Shown in pieces: positions 32,946 to 44,225 of a stretch of DNA of 64,000 nt. Each line of letters opens with the position of its first letter. Position 1 is the first letter of the stretch. A program made the translations under genes and the position numbers. The DNA comes from Ampelocalamus luodianensis. Lineage: Eukaryota > Streptophyta > Magnoliopsida > Poales > Poaceae. The stretch lies in contig CM070628.1 in the NCBI GenBank assembly GCA_036346255.1, positions 16,569,840 to 16,633,839 of the forward strand, written 5' to 3'. The notes under the pieces were generated by a model, which made no database searches, was not told the DNA's origin, and saw nothing but the letters and a program-made list of their open reading frames with translations.

Positions 32946-35440
32946 TGTTTTTTTTTTATCCACCCTGTCGCTGCCGTTCTGCTGTAGCCTGTAGATGGTT
33001 AGAATTAGCGGAACGTAGCTACCAACAACAACATTTGACAGGTTACAGATACTTTTTGGTACCAAGATGTTTGCTTGTTCTTCTTATCGGCCTATCCTAA
33101 AGCGACTTTCTTTTTTGTTTCTTTGAGTTCGAGATGAATGTCAATAATACCCAGCCTGTGCTCTACACAAAGGAAAATGGAGTTGGGGATTGAACTTTGG
33201 AATTCGATCCCTTTGCGTGGACACATGCAGATTCTAACCATCCGATGCACTCATGCACGCGCGATCGAGTGATTCAATGTAAAAATGTATGCTAGGAACA
33301 TTTGGAGTTGGTTAATGATGTGTCCTTGTGTATTTCTGGATGCTTGCAATCCAATTAGTGCAAGGCCACACTCATATGATAATGATAGAACAACCTGCTA
33401 CTATATATACCCATGCAGTTGTTGTTTCATTAGTTTCATCTCAGTCAGCTTAGTTAAAGCTGGCCTTCCTTGTGCTTTAGAATTCTAGATCCAACATAAC
33501 ATCACAGGCATCTCCTTTGTTGAAAACGAGTGCTCATCCAAAGTGCAAAACCGTAAATTTATGGCTAGCTCTAAACAATCAAAGGCAGTAACCTTCACTA
33601 AACCGATAATCCTTTTTTGTCTATTGCGTCGGCATAATTTATGCCGATCAAAGCGAGCAAAGTTATTGGCTAAAATGACACTGTTGTGTAATGAAATAGC
33701 AAAAATAGTCCTTCTGCGTGCGAGTGAATTGGCAAAAATAGCACCGTGAACATGCCAACACGTGCTCCCTGCCACGCCCCTATCGTCTGGATCCACACAT
33801 GGCGCACTCCCGTTCGCCTGAATCCCCCTGCCGCGCCCTCACCTGTTGCAAGCAAGCTCTGCCTCCTCTGTTTCAAAACTTTGCTCCTCCGAGCTGGGCC
33901 TTGGACCTGCCTAATGGCGGAACTACTGTTGGGGCAAGCCGGGGCGGCTGCCTTGGGTCTCCCAGGTGGACCCCTCCCCTGGCCAAACCGCCGACGCCCC
34001 GAGCCAAGCCGCCATGGCACCATCACCATGAGCGCGCAGGCGCACAGCCGGTCAGCCGCTACTCCCCACGCCGCGTGGGCCGTGGCCCGAGTGGAAGCCA
34101 GCAACCCAAGTCAAATAGCCCAAGCCAAATGCACAGGTAACTCTAAATCCCTAATTCTTCATTCCGGCATTCCCTATTCCTCTCGAGTCCCGTCGGGCGT
34201 TGGGCGTCGACCGTCTCCACTCTCCAACACCCAGCCCGGCAACCCCTGTCCCATTGTCCTCTCCACGGCTCCATACTCCACTGTGCAGCGGTGCAGGTTC
34301 AGCGGCCGCAGCGCGGCACGGGCGGGTGCTGTGGCGCGGCATGGAGCGAGCTGCGAGGGCTCTGGCGTGGCGAGGTGGAGTCTGCCGTGTGCCGCTCGAG
34401 CGAGGCTGCGGCGCGGCGCGGCAGCAGCAATGCAATGCTCAGCGTGGCGCGGCGAGCGCCGAAGCGAGGCGGCGGCCAGCGAGCTCTGAGGAGGCGAAGG
34501 ATGGGCCCGTCTGCGGAGGTCAGAGAAGAGAGGACCGAGCTGGAGCGTCAGAGCCACGGAGGAGACCGAGGCCGACGGCGCTGCGCTGTGCTGATAGATG
34601 AAATTTGTATTTGGTAATTGTCATTGATTTTTAAATGGCGCAGGGGCGGTCGACGCGCGAGGCCATGACCGTGGTCCGCAAGGGAGGCCCGACGTTGCGA
34701 CGAATGGAGGTGTGCCAACGGACGAGCTAAGTGCTGAGCCGGTGAGCCCAACATCAACCTATCAGTCAAGTTTGCCCCTCAAAACTCATCTTGAAGCCTC
34801 AAATCTCAAACTCCACCTAGTGGCATCATCTTTGTGTCAATCTTCTGCACACAGAGGTAGGCGGCACCATGGTCGGACATGCACGACTCGTACGCCGTAG
34901 CCTCGGCCCTACGGTAAACACAGTCGATGGCCACTGGGCAGCAGCGTCTCATCCGCTCGGCGCACGCTGAAAATTTCAAGCGTGCCGGTGCCATGAGGAC
35001 GTATTTCCCATTCCTCAATAGCCGCCTCCTCCTACGCTGCTGGATGGCCACCGGCCTCTGCTCGCTGCGAGCAATAGTGTTTAGGAGGGGAGACGTGCAG
35101 CAGGAAGAACACTCTCATCTCCATCGGCGGCGGGTCCCATGGAAGCGCTGGGATCCACCGCCGTAGCTACCGGCGTCGACGTCTGCCACCGCCAGTCATG
35201 CTCAAGCAATGATATGTGGCGATGGTACACTCCCACCAGGATGACTGGCTCCGGAAACTGGTCTGATAATCTCGACGTGCTTGTCCGCTACAAGGTGTGT
35301 GCAGATGATGATCATCGTGTCTTGATCTGCTGCACAGCGGGTTGGGGCAGGGAAGCCGCGCTTTGCGGGAGAGATAATGTTGAATATATAAGCATTTTTC
35401 GAAGTATTTTAATCCAGAAATTTGCTAGATAAAACATGGA
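32946..35440. other. Intergenic; GC-rich island of unknown origin at 33.75-35.35 kb
   Basis: Bases 33740-35350 are strikingly GC-rich compared with their neighbours. They give long open frames on both strands (for example 33746-34489 plus and 34174-34557 minus). The translations are Ala/Arg/Pro-rich without any recognised domain, typical of GC-rich non-coding or captured gene sequence. A Pack-MULE or CACTA-captured fragment is possible, but no terminal repeats were found. No gene is called. Confidence 0.35.
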
Positions 35441-35935
35441 AAAAAAACTCTAGCTATTTTCGCAAAGTAGGTAACTAAGAACACTATAGTTATACCAGAT
35501 TCTAGAAGAACAGAAGCTAGCATTTCTATCTCAGTGTTCAAAACAACAACAGAAAGTAAATCAAACCAATTAACAAGAGAGATAAAGGCATACCAGTTGG
35601 TGGTAGAAGAAGATGCGCGATGTTCTTGATGAGGACGTCGTTCGTCATGACGTAGTGATAGTAGTCGTGCAGTTGATGTAGAACGTAGCAGAGAGTTGTA
35701 GTCGCAGTGCAGTTGATGTAGATCGTAGCAGCGAGCAGTCGCGCGAACGCTCCCAAAAAACCTTATTCGTCCTCGCTTGTGCAAGCCTTCGAGGATGAGG
35801 GTTCCGGAGGCCTGCTCTCCCGGTGTGGCTGTACACGCACCAGTCCGGAATAGAGATAACCAAAAGCAGCAACAAAAACAGTGGAGTTCTGTATTGTGTA
35901 ACCTTGGAGAGAACCAGACTCTGTTCTTTAAATAG

Positions 35936-36070
35936 CCAGAACCAGAAAGTCCAAAGACCAACAGTCACCAGGAAGTTCAAAGGCCAACAGTCATCAGGAA
36001 GTCCAAAGACCAACAGTCACCAGGAAGTTCAAAGACCAACAGTCATCAGGAAGTCCGAAGGCCAACAGTC
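35936..36070. repeat. 26-bp minisatellite, about five copies
   Basis: The unit CAGGAAGTYCAAAGRCCAAC followed by AGTCAY repeats about five times, with alternating AAGTCC and AAGTTC variants. Alternate units match each other better than neighbours do, so a 52-bp dimer has probably been amplified. Confidence 0.88.
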
Positions 36071-36217
36071 GTCATCATGAACCACAACTCTGACATGCAA
36101 AAATAAAGAGACCAGAGACCAACGGTCGCCATTGATTCGCAATCAATTACGTGTCAGTGCGTTTCGATTTTCGAATAGATAAAGAAAATCGCGCCCGCAC
36201 CTGACATGCCTGCGTAC

Positions 36218-36300
36218 GCGCACACACGCACACGCACACACACACGCACCGCACCGCTCGGCTCGGCACGGCTCGGCTCGCGGCGAGCGAGCGCGCGCGT
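36218..36300. repeat. CA/CG-rich simple sequence
   Basis: Mixed CACACG/CACGCA runs followed by GCTCGGCTCGGCACGGCTCG-type repeats. This is low-complexity, strongly CpG-rich sequence and explains the short open frames read across it. Confidence 0.7.
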
Positions 36301-36589
36301 GTTGGCTCTTTCCAATTCCACAAGAGGACTACCACGTTCCACCTTATAAAGTGATGTAACTCCCCTTCATCCCTCTATGTAGGACTAAAAAGTTTTAGCA
36401 CATGCACATGGGCCTTTGAGATTTATCAGGAATCTATCAAGCTATTTGTCATGATCCCTCTATTGTCATGCATTTCTATTACCATATCGCCATCCATAAA
36501 CTGGGACTAAGCCTTTAAACATCTTAGCACATATGTTAGTCCCACAACACAATTTCAAATCATTGAATATAGATAAACATGAGTATGTA

Positions 36590-36830
36590 TAAACTACATA
36601 AGTTATATATATACTCATATATAAGTATATATGAACTACAAGTGTATATACTAAATACGAGTGTATACGAACTACACAAGTTGTATATACTCATATGAAT
36701 ATATTAACTACACAAGTTAAATATATTCAAGAATATTTGAGCATCTATGAACTACACAAGTCTCATATGCTCTCATATACTCATATGAATATATTAACTA
36801 CACAAGTTAAATATATTTAAGGATATGTTT
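36590..36830. repeat. AT-rich imperfect tandem repeat
   Basis: The motif GAACTACACAAGT / TTAACTACACAAGTTAAATA with ATACTCATATGAATATA recurs about six times. The copies are of uneven length, suggesting an old, decayed array. No gene is present. The flanks (36300-37980) are AT-rich with nothing further recognised. Confidence 0.6.
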
Positions 36831-37990
36831 CAAAGTAAAGATCCTTAATATATGTGAAAAGAGAATATGGATCAATACTAATGAAATCACAAAATATAGA
36901 ATGAACTCCCCCTAAATATGTGCATACACAAATGTGTAATGGAAACATATGCACATATCCAAGTTAACCTTTTTGGTAGAGTTTAACCTATATTTTGGAT
37001 CCGATGAATGCAACAAGATATAATAAGAAGAAGTAGAATGCATACCTCTTGTATTTTCATCTTTATATCTAAACGATACTAAGCAATAGATAATCAATAG
37101 AATTGTTAGTCTCACAAATAAATTTATCATTAATGAATACATACTTGTTTGGATTTTTGCCTTTCTATCCAAGCTGAGACTAAACATGATATAACAATAA
37201 GAGTGTTAGTCTCACAAGTACATTTATCATTAATCATCAAAATACTCCATTAACACATAATGGTAGGTCTAGATCCTTCACACATAACCCATACAATTTC
37301 TATATTACTTTGCTTTCGTCGAGATACACACACACACACAAAGCATTCATTCAAGAAAGGATTACTCACTAAAAAAGCACTACTGATATACAGGCTTAAG
37401 ACAAACTCCATGATTGCTTGACTAGACAAATTTAATAATACAAAAATCTAATAAGAACACATAAGATGACATTAGAACCCCTTCATAAACATACAAAGGT
37501 AGCTTGACATGACAATGCATCTAATACTAAGAGAAGCTATAAATAAAGTATTTGAGTACCTTGTAATTAAGTTACAAAATACTGATTTCCTCTCCCTGAT
37601 TTAGCTTGCTCAATCACATCAAGCCCCTCACAAAAAGGAACAATTCCTCTTTGTTGACTTGAATATTTTGAGGCCTAAATCATTTTCACACTGACCTAAA
37701 AAAAGGGAAACATATCAAATATAAAGAAAATAGAAACTCACACAAAAGACATTGCAAAGTTACACATTACTCACAAGTGCAATTTTAAGTTATATGAAGG
37801 TTGTATATCCTAGGTATTTGCAAAGGATATCATGTCACCAAGGATTACCCAAGATGCAGGACAACATATAGGAAAGGTGAGCATGAAAATACCAACATTA
37901 AACTTAAAAATTGAGACAGAGAAAATGTTCATGTACATGTTAGAAGCACCAATAGGATTTGAGGTAAGATCGCAAGACAAAAAAAGTTCT

Positions 37991-38682
37991 AAAATTGAAC
38001 CTCAACATAAATCTAAAAATTACCTAATTAATTCCTTGTCACTGACCAGAACATCATGATCATGATCAGCTACAAAGATTGACGAGCAACATCAACCAAT
38101 TACCATAGGGAATCTTAATAAAAAAATATTTAGAAATTCAACAGATTGAAGAAAACAATTACAAGGGGGTTGTGCAAAAAGGTCCTACTTAAAATGGTGT
38201 TACTCAACAGGCCACTGATACACATGATAGAAGCACAAAAAACGAACACATTTTAATCTCGATAAAAGAAAAAGGGAGCAAAAGAAAGAAAAACATCATG
38301 TACAACTAACAAAAGTAACAAAAAAGTATGATGTATCACTTCCCAAAACATTGAAGTGTTTAATTTTCTTCCTCCGTTTGCATGCCGAGTTCAACAAACA
38401 ACATGAAGGAACTACCTTGAAGAGGTGTGGAGATGAAGAAAGCAGAGAAAGAATAATGCCTGTCATGTGTACTCAAATTTACATCACATCTCTACCACAA
38501 GATGTGATTGTATCCAATGTTGATACAATATAGTCATAGTTACATGAGGAATAGTTATGGTCATTCATGAGGAATAGTCATGGCATGCATGAAATATCCA
38601 AGGGAAGAATTTTTTACAACACCAGCTCTATTCTGTAATGAACGACATATCTCTACTTTCTACTGGAATGCATATGATGTGA
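37991..38682. repeat. Left copy of a 692-bp direct repeat flanking the DRP2-derived segment
   Basis: It begins AAAATTGAACCTC and ends GCATATGATGTGA. The second copy at 41193-41884 is the same length, and I see only one base difference (G at 38442, A at 41644). The sequence encodes nothing recognised; the 60-codon frame at 38351-38533 is repeated in the second copy. The repeats do not have TG...CA ends, and no primer site follows, so they are not LTRs. Confidence 0.9.
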
Positions 38683-41192
38683 TCCTAAGGAGGAGAATAC
38701 TGGAACCTGAAGTGCACTGCAAGTCTACAAGTGACAAGGTGGCCTGCTGAAGGTCGGCCGAGCCATAGGAGGTGTGGCCACTGGGTGAGAGAGGGAGGCG
38801 CCGGGAACCAGGACGCGGAGTCGAGGAGGCGCACAGCGTTGAGCCAAGGCCGAAGGCGGGAGCGAGCAAGCGCCGGCGGTAGCCGTGTGGAGTAGAGAGC
38901 GGCGCGAGCCGGGCCAGGGAAGGGCGCAGGGCCGACGAGCCGAGAGGCGGCGGCGGGCCAGTAGACCCAGGCGGCGTGGCGGACCAACAGCTACAAGCGG
39001 CGGCGCCAGGAAGAAGGCGCCAGGAGGAGGGGCTCCGTGAGCCCATGGCGCCGCCGAGCGCAGGGAAAGGAGCAGGCGGCGGCAGCACTGGAAGAAGGTA
39101 AAAGGGGGAAGAAGCAAACCAGGGAAAGGAGCCGGCGGTGGCAGCACTGGAAGAAGTCGAGCGGCGTCGGTTCGCCGGTGGCGTCGGGAGCGCGGATCCG
39201 CGATGGCGAGTTTGGCGACGCAGGTGGCGCCGCGGCCGCGCCGAACGGTCAAAGCTCTGCGATGCCTTTCGAGTCACGGGTGAGTTAGCGTGATAGGTTA
39301 ACAAGCGGCCGAGTTGGTGAATAGTTGATTGTTTGGTTCGTTTTGGGCGAATTGAATCGGCCCAAGTGTCCGATACGTGTCTTATATTTGTCCGATACGA
39401 TCCGTTTTTTACGATTGCAATTTCCGACACGGGGATACGTGTCAGCCGTGTCCGTGTCCGACTGATGTTCGACACGGACACGGCACCTTCGGGCGTGTCG
39501 TTGCTTTCGAGGTTTGTTGTTTTAAAGTGTCAACATGAAATCTTTCCCTTGCGCCATTTGTGCCATTTGTACACTTCAATTGACATCGATCCTATACTAT
39601 TCAAAGGATAATATGGCGCGAGACCTGCTGATCTGAAGAAGAACTTAGATGGATGTCTCAAGAAGTTCGTGGTTATGTAGAGGTTGTTTTGAATAGTCGG
39701 CAACAAATGTCCCAAAGGTTCATGTTCTACTTTTGTTCGATTTATTTGACCTTATCATTGAGGCCATGTTTTCATTGTTTTTCTTTCTTTGCTAATCGAG
39801 CAATTGTGCTTTGCCAAGTGGAGAAAGCAAAGGAAGATATGCTAAACCAGCTATCTGACTCAATAAGGTTGATGTTCTTTCTGTGAACATACGCTTTTCA
39901 TTTCTTCCGAGACTACTCAACTGTCTTTGCTTTCGCATTTTTTCCTCGTGTCATTTTTGTACTATTCCATTTTTGAAATATAGTGGCATCGAAGTGAACA
40001 GCAGCACACAAGCTTGCAAATGCACACTACCTCCTAGGCTCCTATACCTACTAGCCACTATCTAGAGTTGTATATCGCCATATGATTCAAAAGGCTCCCA
40101 ATTGAATCTCAAAACCTTTATATACACCATACGATTGATATTGTAGTTCCCATGTAATCACACATTAAACCTCATCAATTTAGATATGCATCTCTTTTTG
40201 GTAGTATGTAAAAGAAATGTATTTATAAGCGAGGAAGGTTTCCTTCTATCTGAGTGATTTTTAATATATTTTGCATAGATTTGGTAATTTAAAATTTTAT
40301 TGGTTCTAAAAATACGCTTTTTGTGGTACAGTGTGGGATACATGTGTTGTTCAAACACTTTTTATGATTTGATACCGCCTTATTTCTAGTTTGTATATTT
40401 TCTTTTATTTATCGTGCACCGCCGCATGTTATATTGTCGTCGATATCATAGCTAGAGATAATTGTTGAAATTTTTCACATTTGTACATTCATCCCTTTAC
40501 TTATTCCTCAATTCTCATTACCGATGGGCAAAGCAATGGAAAAATTGAAGAGCTTCTCCAAGAGGACCACAATGCTAAACGCAGAAGGAAAAGTACCAAA
40601 AACAATCATCTCTCTTGTCAAAGCTTACTCGTCAACTTAGTGTACATGACAATCAAGTCTTGTTTCTTCTTATTCTAACGATAGCTCAAGTCGTAATCGA
40701 CTACATTTTCATTGTCCGAATAATAATAGCAAATATAATAGTTTAACTGTTTTATGATTTCTCCTCTCCTATAATGATCATTGGTCAATATGGTTCGTGC
40801 CTAATATAAATAGTAATACCCGTCGATAACTCTAATGCGGTTTGTACAGACACAATGAAACTTACCAAATTAAACGACAAATAGGTTGTTGAATTAGTAG
40901 TTGTTCTTTTACTTTGATCATTAATCTGTTAAGGTAGTACTATCTGCTTGGCCTAGCCATAGCCCGAGGTTTAACAGACCGATAAGCAATGAGCAAACAA
41001 GCTAAAGTCGATGGAAAATGACTTTTGGAGCTTGAAAACTTGTCTGTCACCAAACAATTTTTCATGGCCTATGTAGTATGTTTTCTGGGTTATAAGCTCT
41101 ATGGCTAGCTTAGGTGCTTAGAGAGGCAAGTGTAAGCAGAACCAAATTGTCTCTTTCGATCTTTCTACCTATATTGTGATGCTTTGTTTCTA
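38681..41192 (+). pseudogene. Ectopic copy of the DRP2 3' region (GED exons with introns)
   Basis: Collinear with 53537-56117 of the DRP2 gene. It starts in the GC-rich insertion of intron 18, then runs through exon-like blocks at 39607-39717 (exon 19), 39801-39867 (exon 20) and 40525-40691 (exon 21), and ends within intron 21. Introns are retained, so it was copied from DNA, not mRNA. Each exon-like block has frame-changing indels, and the acceptor AG of exon 21 reads GA. There is no promoter, GTPase domain or 3' end. It is a non-coding gene fragment unless the indels are sequencing errors. Transcription through it could give RNA homologous to DRP2. Confidence 0.9.
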
Positions 41193-41884
41193 AAAATTGA
41201 ACCTCAACATAAATCTAAAAATTACCTAATTAATTCCTTGTCACTGACCAGAACATCATGATCATGATCAGCTACAAAGATTGACGAGCAACATCAACCA
41301 ATTACCATAGGGAATCTTAATAAAAAAATATTTAGAAATTCAACAGATTGAAGAAAACAATTACAAGGGGGTTGTGCAAAAAGGTCCTACTTAAAATGGT
41401 GTTACTCAACAGGCCACTGATACACATGATAGAAGCACAAAAAACGAACACATTTTAATCTCGATAAAAGAAAAAGGGAGCAAAAGAAAGAAAAACATCA
41501 TGTACAACTAACAAAAGTAACAAAAAAGTATGATGTATCACTTCCCAAAACATTGAAGTGTTTAATTTTCTTCCTCCGTTTGCATGCCGAGTTCAACAAA
41601 CAACATGAAGGAACTACCTTGAAGAGGTGTGGAGATGAAGAAAACAGAGAAAGAATAATGCCTGTCATGTGTACTCAAATTTACATCACATCTCTACCAC
41701 AAGATGTGATTGTATCCAATGTTGATACAATATAGTCATAGTTACATGAGGAATAGTTATGGTCATTCATGAGGAATAGTCATGGCATGCATGAAATATC
41801 CAAGGGAAGAATTTTTTACAACACCAGCTCTATTCTGTAATGAACGACATATCTCTACTTTCTACTGGAATGCATATGATGTGA
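41193..41884. repeat. Right copy of the 692-bp direct repeat
   Basis: Matches 37991-38682 with one base difference seen. It is followed by AGCCATTGAATC, whereas the left copy is followed by the DRP2-derived segment. The pair therefore marks a tandem duplication of local sequence with foreign DNA at the joint. Confidence 0.9.
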
Positions 41885-42951
41885 AGCCATTGAATCAGAC
41901 ATTTAACGGACAAAAGACGAAAAAAGATAGACAAAGATAAAGACAAAGGAAATTATTTTAAGCTGACAAAATTATCCTTGCCTTAGTGGATCCCTACAAA
42001 AATATGCTATAACATGCTGCAAATTATTTTACGGGTGATATTTCCAAAGCATTGATTCAACGCTAAATACAGAAACAAAGATAAATATTCATAATTGATC
42101 ATTAATTTACAAAAAAAACCTGAAACCTGAACTGTAAAGAAGTTGAATACATAAAACTGGACACATCATCACCTTGGAGGTTGAGGTTGTTGAGGTGGGC
42201 AAATATCATCTCACTGGCCAGACTAGAGGTCAAAGTCAACGGACCATTGCGCGGTTGGATGAGGAACAGATGATCACGCCCGCTGGTCCGATGCGGAAGG
42301 GGGCGCCAAATGAAGGTCTGGTGGCAACGTCGTCCGACAATAGCTACTAGCACATAAGCACACTGAGATAAAAACCTAGAACACACTAAATAGCCAAAGA
42401 GAACAAACTTAGTTAAAGCCCCAAATCAAACCCATGGCACAAGATTTTACCCAAACCAGATGCCAAAAAGCAAAATTCATCAAATAAACCAACCAATTGA
42501 CATGAATTTGCACAAATCAGAAGCAACAATAGCTCAATTCGTGAGATAAATCCAAGATAGGTTGCGAATTTGGGATCAATACCATGACCTATGCTGCCCT
42601 AAAATGGTCACTGGCGAAGTCGTTCTCCTGCTACGACGCTTACCAACAGCAGCTCGGCTACCATGTCTTCCATGCCAACCATCTCTCTCTCAGTTTCTAT
42701 CACTCACTCTGTTACTCTCTCTCTCTCTCTCTCTCGTCCGCACATGTGACATACTGCTCCTCTCCATGATAAGGCTTCCAGATGCACATCAATAATGGGT
42801 CGGTTTTATAAAACACAACCAATAACATAGATCGGACCTGTTTATCATAGCAACTATCACACCAACCTAAAGCAAATTCGACAACCCAAAAATTGACCGA
42901 AATATAAGAAAAAAAGCATGCAATGATGATTTAGCAAACCGAAAATCTAAT
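41885..42951. other. Intergenic; short CT microsatellite
   Basis: AT-rich sequence without a supported gene. A (CT)n run lies at about 42713-42736. The minus-strand frame at 42102-42386 and the plus-strand frame at 42562-42795 show no recognisable domain; the latter is extended by the CT run. Confidence 0.5.
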
Positions 42952-43217
42952 GGGCGTGCTTCGGTAAACATTTTAAAGAAAAGTTTACGAATCTTAAAGC
43001 AAAGTAGTTAATATTAGGTGGGGTCAAATATGCATAAAGCTAATAAAATAAATCAAATCAAAGATTTGCCCCCACTTAATATTCAAATCTATATCTATAT
43101 TTAATCTTCAATTTGATCCTTTTTTTGTGCTGATAGAGATTTGCCAACACCTAATATTAATCACTTTGCTTTAAGATTTATAAATTTTTATAAGAGGGAT
43201 GTACCGAAGCAAGGCCC
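42952..43217. mobile_element. Mutator-like MITE with 10-bp target duplication
   Basis: AAAATCTAAT flanks both ends (42942-42951 and 43218-43227). The ends GGGCGTGCTTCGGTA and TACCGAAGCAAGGCCC begin imperfect inverted repeats that extend about 90 bp inward; TTAATATTAGGTG near 43010 matches its inverse near 43148. Long TIRs and a 9-11 bp duplication are typical of MULE-derived MITEs. No coding capacity. Confidence 0.88.
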
Positions 43218-43227
43218 AAAATCTAAT

Positions 43228-44225
43228 CCCAACTCATGCTAATGGGAAACACGAAGGATAGTGCTTCACCGCTACCACTAGCATGTTCGTGCACGACCAA
43301 CACCATGCGGCGTCTTCTCCAGCAACAATGATGCCTGACAGCAAGATTAGGGTTCATATTCATCATGTTAGGTTTTGGGTGGGAGAGGTGGCGAGGGTCC
43401 CACTGGCTGTGGGTTCGATGGCGTGTGATGGGCAAGGTCGGTGCATGACTTGCGACAAGGTTAAGAGGAGAGTTAGATTTTAAGGGGAGATTCAATTATT
43501 TGCCACTGTACTTTTATATGTAATTTAGAATTTGCCACTGTTGTGAGTATGACATGTGGTCTCAGGACCCATATATCATACTCACATAGAGTGACAAATC
43601 CTAAAATTTAATTTTTTTGAAGTGATAAATAATCAATTATTCCATTTTTAGCAGTGGGCGAGGAGGTGAAGACTTACTTCAGGTGGTCAAGCCACGGCAG
43701 CGGCGAGAGCCGTGGAGCCAGCGTCCGAAAAGAAAACAACGAAAAGGAGGGAAAGAAACAATCTCCGGCGTACCAGGCCCAATTCACACTTCTGTCCAAC
43801 ACAATCCTGATTTAATTTCAGTCCGAACTAGGCCCAGTATTCTAACCGAAGAAAAACGTAAACCCCCAAAATCCCCCCATCCGAGTCCTCTCTCACTCCC
43901 GGCCCACCCCCGCAAAAAAAATTCGAATTCCTCCGCTCCGCACAGATCAGCCAAAACCGGACGGGCCCGACCCAACCCAAACCCAAACCCCACCGCACAG
44001 ACTCGAGTCCAAAAGTTGAGCACCTTCGCTGCCAAGCAAGCAAACGACCACTCCCCCATTCCCATCTCGCCCAAATCCACCGCCCCAACATCTCGTCTCT
44101 CCCATCCCATCCCATCCCATCCGGTCCTCGCAGATTTCAAATCCGCGTCAGGCAAGGCCGGTTCTCCGCCGCCGCCGCCCCCGATCCCGCGAGATCCGCC
44201 GCCGCCGCTGCCAGAAAAATCGAGC
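43228..44225. other. DRP2 upstream region and 5' leader
   Basis: At about 43497-43645 a small imperfect foldback (CAATTATTTGCCACTGT...AGTGATAAATAATCAATTAT) looks like another MITE. From about 43700 the sequence becomes C-rich and leads into the DRP2 start, with a (CCATC)n run near 44102-44121. The open frames through 43683-44408 are read-through of the leader into exon 1 and intron 1. No TATA box was assigned with confidence. Confidence 0.5.

Noticed and set aside
33746..34489. 247-codon open frame on the plus strand
   Set aside because: Lies in GC-rich sequence where all six frames are long. The translation is Ala/Arg/Pro-rich with no domain, and opposite-strand frames are equally long.
38660..39481. 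Minus-strand frame of 273 codons in the ectopic DRP2 copy
   Set aside because: Covers the GC-rich transposon block. The matching frame at 53581-54477 diverges by frame-changing indels and shows no domain, so it is not conserved as a protein.
37991..41884. Reading the 692-bp direct repeats as LTRs of a gene-carrying retrotransposon
   Set aside because: No TG...CA termini, no primer-binding site or polypurine tract next to them, the insert keeps introns, and no 5-bp target duplication is seen.
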